Assembly (NCBI RefSeq): GCF_020012125.1
Contig: NZ_JAIFAG010000001.1
Location: forward strand, 4,278,001-4,342,000
Length of the DNA: 64,000 nt
Direction of reading: 5' to 3'
Source of the DNA: Hymenobacter psoromatis
Lineage (GTDB): Bacteria; Bacteroidota; Bacteroidia; Cytophagales; Hymenobacteraceae
In this document: piece after piece, positions 32,443 to 42,480 of the stretch
How positions within the stretch are numbered: the first letter of the stretch is position 1
Layout of the letters: each line of letters starts with the position of its first letter
Made by a program: the position numbers and the translations under genes
The notes under the pieces: generated by a model
What the model was told of the DNA's origin: nothing
The model's input: only the letters and a program-made list of their open reading frames with translations
Database searches by the model: none

Positions 32443-32771
32443 GCTTGGGTAATGCGCTAGCGCCCGGCGTAGTACGCGGGTTCTTACGGGCGGGCCGGGT
32501 GCTCGACGGGTGCTCGTCGGTGCTGCTGCTAGGCACGCTGGTGCTGGCTGCCAGCGCGGAGCAGCCCCTGGCGGTGGGGGCCGCGCTGCTGGCATTCGGG
32601 CTGGCTGGGCTGCAAAAATACCTGGCCTGGCGCGTAGCCCTGGATGCGGAGCTTTTTGCGCTGCTCAGCCCGCAGCCCCCGCCGCTGGCCGATTTTGATG
32701 CGGCCCTGGCGGCTTTTCTGGGCCGGGACCCTGGGCTGGCGGGCCGTTCGCTGGCAGCGGCTAGCCGGTAG
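32439..32771 (+). CDS. Membrane protein of unknown function, overlapping the phosphatase gene
   Basis: The 110-residue product overlaps the previous stop by ATGA, a sign of translational coupling. It has two hydrophobic helices (VLDGCSSVLLLGTLVLAASA and PLAVGAALLAFGLAGLQKYL) and a soluble tail (DAALAAFLGRDPGLAGRS). It is likely an inner-membrane partner of the phosphatase operon. No family is recognised. Confidence 0.6.
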   Translation: MSLGNALAPGVVRGFLRAGRVLDGCSSVLLLGTLVLAASAEQPLAVGAALLAFGLAGLQKYLAWRVALDAELFALLSPQPPPLADFDAALAAFLGRDPGLAGRSLAAASR

Positions 32772-33012
32772 TGTCGGGGCGCTGCTGCTGCTGCTGCGCT
32801 GATATCAGTAGGTTTAACTTATTTGGTTGAAGGCTAATTGATGCGTTGTCAGCCTTGAGCTTGGCGGACTGCGCCACCGCGGCGGCTTTTACTGCGGCCA
32901 CCAGCCGCGTCGGGTAGGTGGGTGCGCGCGGCTCGTCCCAAACCTTCTTTACAACACGCAATGGCTGCCCGCCGTCCTGGGCTGCTGCACCCCGCTCGAA
33001 GTCGAACGCCAC
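32761..33012 (-). CDS. Doubtful small hypothetical protein
   Basis: An 83-residue frame starting at a GTG overlaps the end of the opposite membrane-protein gene by 11 bp. The sequence (LVAAVKAAAVAQSAKLKADN, then LQPNKLNLLISAQQQQQ) looks partly protein-like but has no recognisable domain. It could be the tail of a lost gene. Low confidence. Confidence 0.25.
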   Translation of the reverse strand: MAFDFERGAAAQDGGQPLRVVKKVWDEPRAPTYPTRLVAAVKAAAVAQSAKLKADNASISLQPNKLNLLISAQQQQQRPDTTG

Positions 33013-33181
33013 TAGCTTTTCAGCCTGCTTTGGTTTGGTGTCCGTTTGTACCCAACCACCTCATTAGCAGGATAACCGAACAAAACGGACGCTTGCTTTA
33101 CTATGGCGGCTTTGGTACGCAACCTTCGCACCGCACCACCGGTCATATGCGTACTTTAGACTCGTCTTTTCACGTAAACTC

Positions 33182-35704
33182 ATGACGCTACCCATTTACT
33201 TTCGGTTGCCCGTAGCTTGGTGGATGCTGCTGGTAAGTATTTGCAGCTGGCCGGTGGTGGCCCAGGCGCAAAGCCTGGATTCGGGCTTTGCGCCCACGCG
33301 GCTTAGCTCGCCAGTTACCACTAATAATGCCGTGCAGCAGGCCGATGGCCGCCTTATCATTTCGCTGGTGCCACCAGCTTACTACAAAGGCAGTTTAGTG
33401 AAGGGACTTATTCGCGTCAACCTGGATGGTAGCCTCGACCAAACTTTTGGTACCACTTGGCTGGAGGCTGGCGGGGCTGCCCGCTCTATGCGCGTGCTAC
33501 CCAATGGCAATATTTTATTGGTCGGGGGCAGCTTTGGCGTGCGTGAATTCGACTTGTACCGCCAAGGAAGGGTAGTCGTCCTGCACCCGGATGGCACGCT
33601 CAACCGGCAGTTTGGCCTCCGCCTCGACGACGAGGCCAACGCGGGCGAGGTGCAGCCCGATGGCAAGCTCCTAATCGGGGGCAGCTTCACCACTGTCAAC
33701 GGGGCGGCCATGCCCCGGCTGGCACGGCTGCTGCCCACGGGGCAGCTTGACCCCAGCTTCGTGCTAGCGCCGGGAGGCTTCAGTGATGCCGTGACGAGCA
33801 TCCAGGTGCAGCCCGATGGGAGGATTATGGTCGGCGGTGATTTTACCAGCTACGGGGGAGTTGCCCACGCGCACCTGGTGCGCCTACTGCCCGATGGCCG
33901 CCCGGACCCTTCCTTCGAGGCCGCCATTCCGGCCGCCGCTTTTTTTGATGGCTTTGCCGTGCAGCCCGATAGCAAGGTGGTCGTTAATGCCATTAGCCCG
34001 GATACCGGGCAAGGGCTATTCCGTCTGTCGGCCAGCGGTAGCCGCGATAACACCTTTGCTTCCAGCACCTATTCCTACCTAGCCTTTAATCCTCAGAGCG
34101 ACCATCACCTGGTTGTTCAGCCCTCGGGTAGCATTTTGCTGGCGGGCAGCTTTCAGCAAGCCAACGGGCAGCCCTGCCCAGGGCTGGTGCGGGTGTCGCC
34201 CACCGGCACGCTGGACTCGTCCTCCCCCTATCATACAGATTGGCACGGCGTCGTTACTGCGTTGTGCCTGCTGGCCGATGGCCAGGCCCTGGCGTGCGGC
34301 GCATTCACGCTTTTCAATCATCAGCCCGCTGGCATAGTGCAGGTAGGGGCCGCGGGGCAGGTTTCCCCCTTCCCGCTGCCGGTCGAGAACATCGGCAGCA
34401 TTGCCGCCGTGCTTCCCCTAGACCAGGGCCGCCTGCTGGTGGGCGGCAATTTCAACACTATCAACGGAATAGCAGCCCGCAATTTGGCTTTTCTGCGGGC
34501 CGATGGCACCGTAGACGTAGCCGCCACACAGGCGCTGCCGCCCCTGGAAGGCACCGTGCAGGCCCTGGCCCCTGGGCCGCAGGGCACCCTCTACGTGGGG
34601 GGTGATTTTTATGAGTCGGCCGCACCGAGCCGGCGCTACCTGCTACGGCTCACTAGCAGCGGCAGCCAGGACCTCACCTTTGTGGCCCCAAGCCTGAACG
34701 CAAGCGTCTCCTCGCTGGCCGCTTACCCCAATGGCCGCCTGCTAGTTGGCGGCAGCTTCTCGATGCCGAAAGCCAAGCTACTGCGCCTCACCTCGCAGGG
34801 TGCCCTCGACGACGGCTTCACGGGCAATTTTGGCACTTACGTTCCCTGGGTAAATGCGCTCGTACTGCAGCGCGACGAACGGCTGGCTGCGCTCACCCTG
34901 ACGACTAGTTGGCAGCTAACGCCCCAGGGGGCTCCTACCGGCCGGCCTACCAGCGTGCCACACTACCTGCACGCCTTGGCCGTGCAGCCCGACGGCGGCA
35001 TCCTGGTAGCGGGTGAGTTTACGGACTTTGATGGCACTCCGCACCAAGATATCGTGCGCCTCCTACCTACGGGGGCGGTAGATGCCTCGTTCGATGCCGG
35101 CGTAGTGCTTATAAATGGCATTTCCAGCATTAAGGTGGTAGCTGTGCAAGATGATGGCCGGATTTTGTGCGCGGGTTACTTTACCAGTATCCAGGGCCAG
35201 GCGCACCGGGGTATTGCGCGCTTGCTAGCCAGCGGGCAGGTCGATGATACGTTTGCCGACCAGGTATTTCTACACCCCGAAGCCAGCTGCCTGGTGATTC
35301 AGGCTGGCGGGCGCTTACTGGTAGGGGCCTCCGCCCTAGACCCGCAATCGTTCTCGTACCTACAGCCTGTTTCTATCCTAACGCAAGGTCTAACCTGCTT
35401 GCTTGTGCCGGGGCTCACGGGGGGTGCCCCAGTTGGCCTGCCCCTGGCGACTACCCCTGCGGCGTCCTTCCCACTTAGCATCTACCCAATACCCGCTCAG
35501 CAAGAATTTACTGTGGACGTGGGTTCGGCCAGCACGCAGCTCAGTGTAGTTGTTTACGATGTGCTGGGCCGGGCAGTACGGCAGGCCAGCGGTACCGGCT
35601 CCGCGCTACATATTTCGGTAGTGGATTTGCCGGCAGCTACTTACGTGCTAAATATTCGCGTTAATCAGGCTATCGTGTACCGCAAGCTGGTAGTGCAGCA
35701 CTAG
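33182..35704 (+). CDS. Delta-60 repeat surface protein with type IX secretion sorting domain
   Basis: The 840 residues start with a signal peptide (LLVSICSWPVVAQAQ). They continue as a chain of delta-60 repeats, each with a core like VQPDGRIMVGGDFTSYGG or VQPDGGILVAGEFTDFDG and a partner like RLLPDGRPDPSF. These probably form beta-propellers. The last 80 residues are a type A sorting domain (FPLSIYPIPAQQEFTVDV, VVYDVLGRAVRQASG, LPAATYVLNIRV, KLVVQH). The protein is exported through the type IX system and attached to or released from the surface. Similar cargo occurs at 36.8 and 44.9 kb. Confidence 0.9.
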   Translation: MTLPIYFRLPVAWWMLLVSICSWPVVAQAQSLDSGFAPTRLSSPVTTNNAVQQADGRLIISLVPPAYYKGSLVKGLIRVNLDGSLDQTFGTTWLEAGGAARSMRVLPNGNILLVGGSFGVREFDLYRQGRVVVLHPDGTLNRQFGLRLDDEANAGEVQPDGKLLIGGSFTTVNGAAMPRLARLLPTGQLDPSFVLAPGGFSDAVTSIQVQPDGRIMVGGDFTSYGGVAHAHLVRLLPDGRPDPSFEAAIPAAAFFDGFAVQPDSKVVVNAISPDTGQGLFRLSASGSRDNTFASSTYSYLAFNPQSDHHLVVQPSGSILLAGSFQQANGQPCPGLVRVSPTGTLDSSSPYHTDWHGVVTALCLLADGQALACGAFTLFNHQPAGIVQVGAAGQVSPFPLPVENIGSIAAVLPLDQGRLLVGGNFNTINGIAARNLAFLRADGTVDVAATQALPPLEGTVQALAPGPQGTLYVGGDFYESAAPSRRYLLRLTSSGSQDLTFVAPSLNASVSSLAAYPNGRLLVGGSFSMPKAKLLRLTSQGALDDGFTGNFGTYVPWVNALVLQRDERLAALTLTTSWQLTPQGAPTGRPTSVPHYLHALAVQPDGGILVAGEFTDFDGTPHQDIVRLLPTGAVDASFDAGVVLINGISSIKVVAVQDDGRILCAGYFTSIQGQAHRGIARLLASGQVDDTFADQVFLHPEASCLVIQAGGRLLVGASALDPQSFSYLQPVSILTQGLTCLLVPGLTGGAPVGLPLATTPAASFPLSIYPIPAQQEFTVDVGSASTQLSVVVYDVLGRAVRQASGTGSALHISVVDLPAATYVLNIRVNQAIVYRKLVVQH

Positions 35705-35794
35705 GCAGAATTTTTATTATAATATAGTAAAATATTACTATATAACACGAGTTATATTCTATCACCATGCTCAACCAACTTGCTCTTAAGTAGC

Positions 35795-36290
35795 TAGGCG
35801 TAGTAATAGCGAGTAGCAGGAGTTCAGCAAAGGCCAGCCTACTGGTGCGGTCAATGGCGACGAAAATGCGCCTGAAGCATTTGGGCAGTACACTTTTCCT
35901 CCTTCGGGATGCACTTCGGCTAAGCCAATGTGCAAATAGTCACTGGGGTAGTCCTCAACTGTTGTTGCACAGTTGCTCAATTAAAGCGGCTCCAGGGCAG
36001 TAGCGCGATTTTTGTAAATCGCGCTACTGCCCCCGGCGTAACATCAGTCCTTAAGTTCCTTTTTCTTCTCCGCTGGGGCCGGCAGGCGACTTACTGCCGT
36101 GGCGTTGGAATAGGCGGTGTGGAGCTGCGCGCGCGAGCTGCGGGATAGTTTCCTGCAAAGCGTAGAGACGGTCATCAAGTGGGGTTGGGTCTGCTCCGGG
36201 GGCATCACTTGGCCCCCATCTTCACAATGACTCCGTGGCCCTTAGCTAAGCCTTATGCGCTTTGCGGGCGCTGCCGTGAGGCAATGATGC
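35795..36290 (-). pseudogene. Decayed IS481-family transposase
   Basis: Read on the minus strand with frame changes, the DNA gives TPLDDRLYALQETIPQLARA, then APHRLFQRHG, VSRLPAPAEKKKELKD, then (after an interruption) DYLHIGLAEVHPEGGKVY and RIFVAIDRTSRLAFAELL. This order matches IS481-type transposases, in which the helix-turn-helix part is followed by the DDE core (YFHIDIAEV, FVAIDRTSKFAF). The first catalytic Asp appears as Gly, and stops, frameshifts and a hairpin (35995-36032) break the gene. No terminal inverted repeats were identified. Confidence 0.75.
35995..36032. repeat. Perfect hairpin inside the IS481 remnant
   Basis: Exact 17-base arms (35995-36011 and 36016-36032, GGGCAGTAGCGCGATTT) with a 4-base loop interrupt the transposase remnant between its two halves. 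Confidence 0.75.
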
Positions 36291-36790
36291 CCTAAGTGCT
36301 GGCGGAGTTTGGTAATAAAAAACTTCCCATCACATTCTTGGGCTATACATCAGTTTACAGCAGATTCCGAGTCAGCGTGCAGGAGCGCGAACATTGCAGC
36401 TCGCGCTCCTGCTTCGGGCAGCGCGCTTGGTCTTTAAAGGGTCTGCTTTCGCCGTTGATTTATCTGGCTAATGGTTTGGCAGAAGGAGGCCGGTAGGGAA
36501 CAGGGACAGTCCTGAAATTTCAGCGGAGCCTAAATCCTGCTAAACTACCGCCCGGCTCCGACCGCCACTCTGACTAAACCGACCCCAAGCGAATGCCTTC
36601 AGGCGGCACTCATGCCTATTCGGGTAGCGCTGGGGATAAACCGGCCGGCCGTGCGTAGCTTTACTGAAGCTGGCTAGGAACGCTTTTTTAGCGCAATGAC
36701 TAGCTATTCGACTTCGTTCCTTCGGGGTAGCGCGGGGTACTTTTCTTTCTGGGTACTCACTTGTCTATCTGCTCTTTTACCTGCTTCTCT
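36291..36790. other. Intergenic region before the large T9SS protein
   Basis: No gene was recognised in these 500 bp. A perfect 12-bp hairpin (arms 36379-36390 and 36401-36412, GCAGGAGCGCGA) is present. The last 70 bp are the probable leader of the large surface protein. Confidence 0.45.
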
Positions 36791-39700
36791 ATGCTCGCAG
36801 AGCTATCGCATCCTGCCCTATCTCCTACTTGTATTTCTGCCCTGCCTCTCGCTACCCCCAGCCCGCCGGCCGGTGTGAGCGGCCGGGTCCTGGCCGGGCG
36901 GTTGCGGGCGGCCAGCGGCTGGTGGCTGGCGCTTCTTCTGCTGCTGAGCGGCGTGGCCACTACGAGCCGGGCGCAAACGGCCCCCACCGCCCCGCCGGAA
37001 TGCGCAGCGGACGAGAAGTTTGCCAACACCTGGTACTTCGGCTTCAAGGCGGGGCTCGACTTCAACCAAGCCACCGACTCCATTCCGCCCAAGGTGCTGA
37101 CCGATGGGGCGATGGATGCCCCTGCCGGCTCGGGGGTGATGTCGGATGCCAATGGCAAAATCCTTTTCTACAGCAACGGCGAAACCGTGTGGAACGGCGA
37201 CGGCACCGTGATGACCAATGGCACGGGGCTGGCGGGCAGCCGCTTCAGCACCGACGGCCCCCTCCCCATCAGGATGCCGGGCATCGTGATGACGGGGCAG
37301 CCGACGCGCTACCTGCTCTTCACCCTAGACAGCACCGCGGGCCTGAACTATTCGGAAATAGACATTCCGGGGGGCGGTGGGCCGGGCACCGTCATTGCTG
37401 CTACCAAAAACAAGCACCTGGCCCGCGGCACGGCGGAGAAGCTAACGGGCGTGTTTCACAAAAACGGCTGCGACATCTGGGTCATCGCGCACGGCTGGGG
37501 CGCTGCCAAAACCGGCAACGACAACCGCGGCGATGCCTTCCTGGCCTACCGCGTGCGTCTGACGACCGGCGTGGATACTATCCCCATTATTTCGGCTATC
37601 GGCAGCCTGCACGCGCCGAGTGTGTCGCCGGTGGGCTACAAGGGCCAGATGAAGGTGACGCCCGACGGCAAGCGGCTGGCCCTAGCCCGCTACAGCGAAG
37701 TGCTGGGCGACAGCAGCAGCACCGTCGAACTGTTTGGGTTTGATACCGGCACGGGCATGGTTAGTGCGAATCCAATGGTGCCTTACATAGTTGACAAGGG
37801 GGCGGGGAAATACTATGGGGTAGGGTTTTCGCCCGGCAGCTATCTCTACGCTACGGTGATGAACCCGCCCCAGCTGCTGCAATTCGACATCAGCGGCAAC
37901 GGGCCGGTTACCAAGCAGATTATTCCGCTCAAGCAAAAGATGCCCGCCGACCTGGGCTCCTTACAGGCCGCGCCCGACGGCAAGATTTACGTGGCCCGCA
38001 ACAACCAGCCCGCGCTGGGCTTCATTCCCTACCCCGACTCGCTGGGGGCGAAAGTCCGCTACGCCGACGATAGCCTGACCTTAGGCGGCCGCCTGAGCAG
38101 CCTGGGCTTGGTCAACTTCAACCAAAGCTCGCTGCTGCGCGTGGGGCCTAGCTATAAGATAACGGGTTGCCGGCAAATCACTTTTACGGCTCCGCCCATT
38201 GACTTTGACGGGAAAACCTACGCCTGGCAGTTTGGCGACGGGGCCATCTCGGCGGAGGAGAACCCGGTGCACGTTTACGCTACGCCCGGCGACTACACCG
38301 TGACGCTGCGTATCACGACCGCGTGCTTTTGCCGCGAAAGCTCGGGCGGTGTTCGGGTGCCAAACCTCCCCGCGCCGGGCAACATTGCCGGCCCGCAGAC
38401 GCTGTGCGTCGGCACCGCGCCGACTATCCTGACCAGCACCACCGATGCGTCGGGCGATTCTGGCCTGCCGCTCGTTTACCAGTGGGAGTCGTCCTCGGAT
38501 AATACCACTTTCACGGCTATCGCTGGGGCTACCAGTGCCAGCTACCTGCCAGCAAACCTGCCGCTCGGCACCACTTATTTTCATCGGCGGGCGCTGCTGC
38601 TGCTGCCCGACGGCTCCGGTCCGTACTGCACCCCTACTTTCACGGCCTCAGTAGCCATTACCGTGCTGCCGGCCCTGGTGACCGGCAGCATCGCCGCCGA
38701 CCAGACCGTGTGCGCGGGTAGCCCCGTGGCCCCGCTCACCAGCACCGCGCCGGCCACGGGCGGCAGCGGCACGTTTACTTACCAGTGGGAATCGTCGCCG
38801 GTCAACGTTGATAGCACGTTTAGGGCTATTGCTGGTGCTACCGCGGCTGGGTACACGCCCGGTCCGCTCACGGTGACTACCTACTTCCGCCGCCAGGTGC
38901 TCTCTACCCCCTGCACCACGCCGCCCACTAACGTGGTCACTATCACCGTGGTGCCGGCGCTGCTAGCCGGTAGCATTGCCGCCGACCAAGCATTGTGCGC
39001 GGGCACTACCCCGGCGCCGCTCACCAGCACGACCGATGCTGCGGGCGGCGCGGGCACGGTAGTATATCAGTGGGAATCTTCGGCCGACAATAGCACGTTT
39101 GCCCCCATCAGTGGGGCCACCGGCGCGACGTATGCGCCGGGCGCGCTCACGGCCACGACGTATTTCCGGCGGCGGGTAAGCTCGGGCGCGGCCTGCGCCC
39201 CGGCGATTTCCAACGTCGTCACTATCACCGTCACACCCGCCTTGCTGGCGGGTAGCATTGCCGCCGACCAGGCCATTTGTGCCGGAGCCACGCCTACCCC
39301 CCTCGCCAGTGCCAGCGATGCCAGCGGCGGCACGGGCCCGGTAGCCTACCAGTGGGACTCCTCGCCGGATAACGCGACCTGGACGCCCATTGGCGGGGCC
39401 ACGGGCCCCACGTATGCGCCGGGCGCGCTCACGGCCACGACCTACTTCCGCCGCCGGGCGAGCGCGGGTGGAGCCTGCGCGCCGGTCATTTCTAATTCGG
39501 TTGCTATCACGGTGACCCCGGCGCTGAGCGCGGGCAGCATCGCGGCCGACCAGGCGCTGTGCGCGGGGAGTAGCGCCAACCCACTCACCAGCACAACTGA
39601 TGCCGCGGGCGGTGCGGGCAACCTCGCTTACCAATGGGAAGCCTCGGCCGATAACAGCGCGTATGCGCCCATTGGCGGGGCTACGGGCCCCACGTATGCG

Positions 39701-41413
39701 CCGGGCGCGCTCACGGCCACGACCTACTTCCGCCGCCGGGCGAATGCGGACGGGGCTTGCGCGCCAGTGGTATCTAATGTGGTAACCATCACCGTGACGC
39801 CGGCCGTGACGCCGGGCAGCATCGGTTCTGACCAGACCATTTGCCCCGGCGCTACCCCCGCTTCGCTGACTAGCACGGCCGGGCCGGGTGGCGGCACGGG
39901 CACGTTTGTTTACCAATGGCAGTCGTCGGGGAATAATGCGAACTGGGATGATATCGCGGGCGCGACCGATGCCGGCTACGCGCCGGGTCCGCTCACCCGA
40001 GACATGTACTACCGGCGGCAGGTAATCTCCGGGCTCTGCGGGCCGGTATACTCAAATTCCGTCGCCATTATCGTGTTGCCGGGGCTGGTGGCGGGCAGCA
40101 TCGCGGCCGACCAGACTATCTGCGCGGGCGCTACGCCTGCCCCCCTCAGCAGCACCGGCAATGCTGGCGGCGGCACGGGCACGTTTGCGTATCAGTGGGA
40201 AGCCTCGGCGGATAACTCCAATTGGACCGCCATCGCGGGTGCGACCAGCCCCACGTTTGCGCCGGGAGCGCTTACGGCTACTACCTACTACCGGCGGCGG
40301 GTAACCTCGGGCACCGGCAGCTGCTCGACGGACGTTTCCAACGTGGTGACAATTAGCGTGCAGCCCGTGCTAACGCCCACCGTGACCCTGGCGGCCCCGC
40401 CCATCCAGTGCCCCGGCACGGCCCTTACCTTCACGGCCGTGGTCACGAACGCGGGACCCGCGCCTACCATCCAGTGGTTTGTGAACAACGCAGCCGTGGC
40501 CAGCGGGCCGACGTTTACCAGCAGCACGCTGGTCACCGGCGACCAGGTGCGGGTGGTGGTCACGCCCACGGTGCTGTGCAGCACTGGCCCGGCCACGGCT
40601 ACCGTCACCATCACGCGCACGCCGAGCCCACAGCCCACGCTGGCCATCACGGTGCAGCCGGGCGGGCCGGTGTGCCTGGGCGCGCCGCTCACCTTCAGCA
40701 TTCTTAGCGTAACGGACATTGGCCCTACCCCCGCCTACCAGTGGCAGGTGGACGGCCGCGACGTGGCCGGAGCCACCACCCCGGTTTTCAGCACCACCAC
40801 GCTGCGCGCCGGCCAAACCGTGACGCTGCGCCTGAGCACCACCACGGCCTGCGGCCAGCCCGCCACGGTGGTTTCCAACGGTATCGTGGTGGAGATTCAG
40901 CCGCCGGTGGTGGTGAATGCCGGGCCCGATAAGGATATTCTGGCCGGCTCGTCGGTGGTGCTGGAAGGCACCGCCGATGGCACCTACCCCGTGACCTGGA
41001 CCCCGGCGCTGGGCCTCACCTTTCCGGGCAATAACCCGCTGCGGCCCCTGGCTGCGCCCGAAGTAACGACCACCTACACCCTCTCGGCCGGTTCGGGGGG
41101 CTGCGCTTCCTCCGACGACGTGACCGTGACCGTGCACCCGGCCATCCGCATCCCCAACGCCTTTACGCCCAACGGCGACGGCCGCGACGATACCTGGCAG
41201 ATTGAGTTTATTGACCAGTACCCCGACAACACCGTGAGCGTGTTCAACCGCTGGGGCAGCCGGATTTTCTCGGCCGAAAACTACAGCCGGGCCAATGAGT
41301 GGCGCGGCGACATCAACGGCCAGCCCGCCCCGGTGGGCACCTACTACTACGTCGTCGTCACGAAGGGCCCGCTGGGCCGTTCCTACGCCGGCTCCATCAC
41401 AGTTCTCTATTAA
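36791..41413 (+). CDS. Large SprB/CHU_C-type surface protein with seven Ig-like repeats and type B T9SS domain
   Basis: From the ATG at 36791 the product has 1540 residues; a TTG at 36761 and a GTG at 36875 are alternatives, the latter placing the start next to the signal peptide WWLALLLLLSGVATTSRAQ. Residues about 60-440 form a propeller-like region (TWYFGFKAGLDFN, YSNGETVWNGDG). A PKD domain follows (YAWQFGDGAIS, VHVYATPGDYTVTLRI). Then come seven repeats of about 94 residues built as AGSIAADQxxCAGxTPxPLTS, YQWESSADNS and TYAPGALTATTYFRRR, and two further Ig-like domains. The C-terminal gliding-motility domain reads IPNAFTPNGDGRDDTW and VFNRWGSRIFS. It is probably a cell-surface adhesin working with the PorP/SprF-like protein that follows. 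Confidence 0.92.
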   Translation: MLAELSHPALSPTCISALPLATPSPPAGVSGRVLAGRLRAASGWWLALLLLLSGVATTSRAQTAPTAPPECAADEKFANTWYFGFKAGLDFNQATDSIPPKVLTDGAMDAPAGSGVMSDANGKILFYSNGETVWNGDGTVMTNGTGLAGSRFSTDGPLPIRMPGIVMTGQPTRYLLFTLDSTAGLNYSEIDIPGGGGPGTVIAATKNKHLARGTAEKLTGVFHKNGCDIWVIAHGWGAAKTGNDNRGDAFLAYRVRLTTGVDTIPIISAIGSLHAPSVSPVGYKGQMKVTPDGKRLALARYSEVLGDSSSTVELFGFDTGTGMVSANPMVPYIVDKGAGKYYGVGFSPGSYLYATVMNPPQLLQFDISGNGPVTKQIIPLKQKMPADLGSLQAAPDGKIYVARNNQPALGFIPYPDSLGAKVRYADDSLTLGGRLSSLGLVNFNQSSLLRVGPSYKITGCRQITFTAPPIDFDGKTYAWQFGDGAISAEENPVHVYATPGDYTVTLRITTACFCRESSGGVRVPNLPAPGNIAGPQTLCVGTAPTILTSTTDASGDSGLPLVYQWESSSDNTTFTAIAGATSASYLPANLPLGTTYFHRRALLLLPDGSGPYCTPTFTASVAITVLPALVTGSIAADQTVCAGSPVAPLTSTAPATGGSGTFTYQWESSPVNVDSTFRAIAGATAAGYTPGPLTVTTYFRRQVLSTPCTTPPTNVVTITVVPALLAGSIAADQALCAGTTPAPLTSTTDAAGGAGTVVYQWESSADNSTFAPISGATGATYAPGALTATTYFRRRVSSGAACAPAISNVVTITVTPALLAGSIAADQAICAGATPTPLASASDASGGTGPVAYQWDSSPDNATWTPIGGATGPTYAPGALTATTYFRRRASAGGACAPVISNSVAITVTPALSAGSIAADQALCAGSSANPLTSTTDAAGGAGNLAYQWEASADNSAYAPIGGATGPTYAPGALTATTYFRRRANADGACAPVVSNVVTITVTPAVTPGSIGSDQTICPGATPASLTSTAGPGGGTGTFVYQWQSSGNNANWDDIAGATDAGYAPGPLTRDMYYRRQVISGLCGPVYSNSVAIIVLPGLVAGSIAADQTICAGATPAPLSSTGNAGGGTGTFAYQWEASADNSNWTAIAGATSPTFAPGALTATTYYRRRVTSGTGSCSTDVSNVVTISVQPVLTPTVTLAAPPIQCPGTALTFTAVVTNAGPAPTIQWFVNNAAVASGPTFTSSTLVTGDQVRVVVTPTVLCSTGPATATVTITRTPSPQPTLAITVQPGGPVCLGAPLTFSILSVTDIGPTPAYQWQVDGRDVAGATTPVFSTTTLRAGQTVTLRLSTTTACGQPATVVSNGIVVEIQPPVVVNAGPDKDILAGSSVVLEGTADGTYPVTWTPALGLTFPGNNPLRPLAAPEVTTTYTLSAGSGGCASSDDVTVTVHPAIRIPNAFTPNGDGRDDTWQIEFIDQYPDNTVSVFNRWGSRIFSAENYSRANEWRGDINGQPAPVGTYYYVVVTKGPLGRSYAGSITVLY
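39384..39743 (+). repeat. Near-identical repeats inside the surface protein gene (282-bp period)
   Basis: The stretches 39384-39461 and 39666-39743 are identical over 78 bases except one third-position change. A related stretch lies near 39115-39175. The period of 282 bp equals 94 codons. Such homogeneity suggests recent duplication or gene conversion and could allow changes in repeat number. Confidence 0.85.
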
Positions 41414-41488
41414 TCAAAAGGCCAGCCGGCGGTGCTGGCCCACGCGAATTCAACTTCTTCTCGGTCAAGAATTAAGGTATTTATTGTT

Positions 41489-42460
41489 ATGAAGAGAATT
41501 TTATCGCTGCTGCCGGTGCTGCTGTTGCTAGCCGCCGCGCCGGCCCTGGCCCAGCAGCAGGCGCAGTACAGCCAGTACATGAACAATAATTACATCCTGA
41601 ACCCCGGCGCAACCGGTGTGGAGGACTACATCGACATCAAGGCCAGCTACCGCACGCAGTGGGTGGGGCTGGAGGGCGCGCCCAAAACCTACTACCTCAG
41701 CGCCAGCTCGGCGCTGGGCCGGTGGCACGGTACCGCCAAGCGCCCCCTGCGCGACCGCCAGCGGGGCTTTCACGCCATCGGCGGGCTGGTGTATAATGAC
41801 GTGACCGGCCCCACCAGCCGCACCAGCGTCTACGGCTCCTACGCCTACAACCTGCGCCTGACGCGCACCATTCGGGCGGCCCTGGGCGTGTCGGTGGGTA
41901 TGCAGCAGTTTGCCGTGGATGGGCAGCTGCTGCACTTCTACGACCCCACCACCGTGGGGGCCAGCGCCGCCTCGCGGGTGTTCGACTCGTCGGCCGGCTT
42001 GTGGGTGTACAGCCCTAATTTTTACGTGGGGCTAGCGGGCTCGCAGCTCTTTGGCAACCGGCTCAACTTCTCCTACGGCCCCGGTCAGCTCGACGCGGGC
42101 GCGCCCGGCAACTCGCTGCGGCGGCATTACTTCCTGACGGGCGGGGTGCGCCTGCCGCTCACCGAAGACTGGTCGCTGGTGCCCTCAGTGCTGGTGAAGG
42201 CCGTGAGCCCGGCCCCGCTCTCCGTGGACCTCAACGCCAAAATCAAGTACAAGGACCTGCTGTGGTTCGGGGCCTCGTGGCGCGCTCTAGACGCGGTGGT
42301 GGCGATGGTGGGCGTCAGCTACGAGCAGTTCACCATCGGCTACTCCTACGATGCCGGCACCTCCCAGCTGGCCGGCTACAACGGCGGCAGCCACGAGGTA
42401 CTGATAGGCCTGCGGCTGAAGAAAAAGAACCAGGAGGTGTGCGTTAATAAGTTTTGGTAA
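41489..42460 (+). CDS. PorP/SprF family type IX secretion membrane protein
   Basis: The ATG at 41489 gives 323 residues with a signal peptide (LLPVLLLLAAAPALAQQ). The family opening QAQYSQYMNNNYILNPGATG and the barrel-like body (FHAIGGLVYNDVTG, YGSYAYNLRL, FYVGLAGSQLFG) identify a PorP/SprF protein. Such outer-membrane proteins partner specific large cargo with type B sorting domains, and SprF is needed for surface display of SprB. The gene follows the 1540-residue SprB-like protein by 75 bp on the same strand, the usual arrangement. Confidence 0.93.
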   Translation: MKRILSLLPVLLLLAAAPALAQQQAQYSQYMNNNYILNPGATGVEDYIDIKASYRTQWVGLEGAPKTYYLSASSALGRWHGTAKRPLRDRQRGFHAIGGLVYNDVTGPTSRTSVYGSYAYNLRLTRTIRAALGVSVGMQQFAVDGQLLHFYDPTTVGASAASRVFDSSAGLWVYSPNFYVGLAGSQLFGNRLNFSYGPGQLDAGAPGNSLRRHYFLTGGVRLPLTEDWSLVPSVLVKAVSPAPLSVDLNAKIKYKDLLWFGASWRALDAVVAMVGVSYEQFTIGYSYDAGTSQLAGYNGGSHEVLIGLRLKKKNQEVCVNKFW

Positions 42461-42480
42461 GGGGGGTAGGGGGAGAATCA

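Noticed and set aside
38680..40350. Regularly spaced repeats that might be taken for a CRISPR array
   Set aside because: The period is about 282 bp and the units are coding, in frame, with Ig-like protein repeats. No short repeats with unique spacers occur anywhere in the window.
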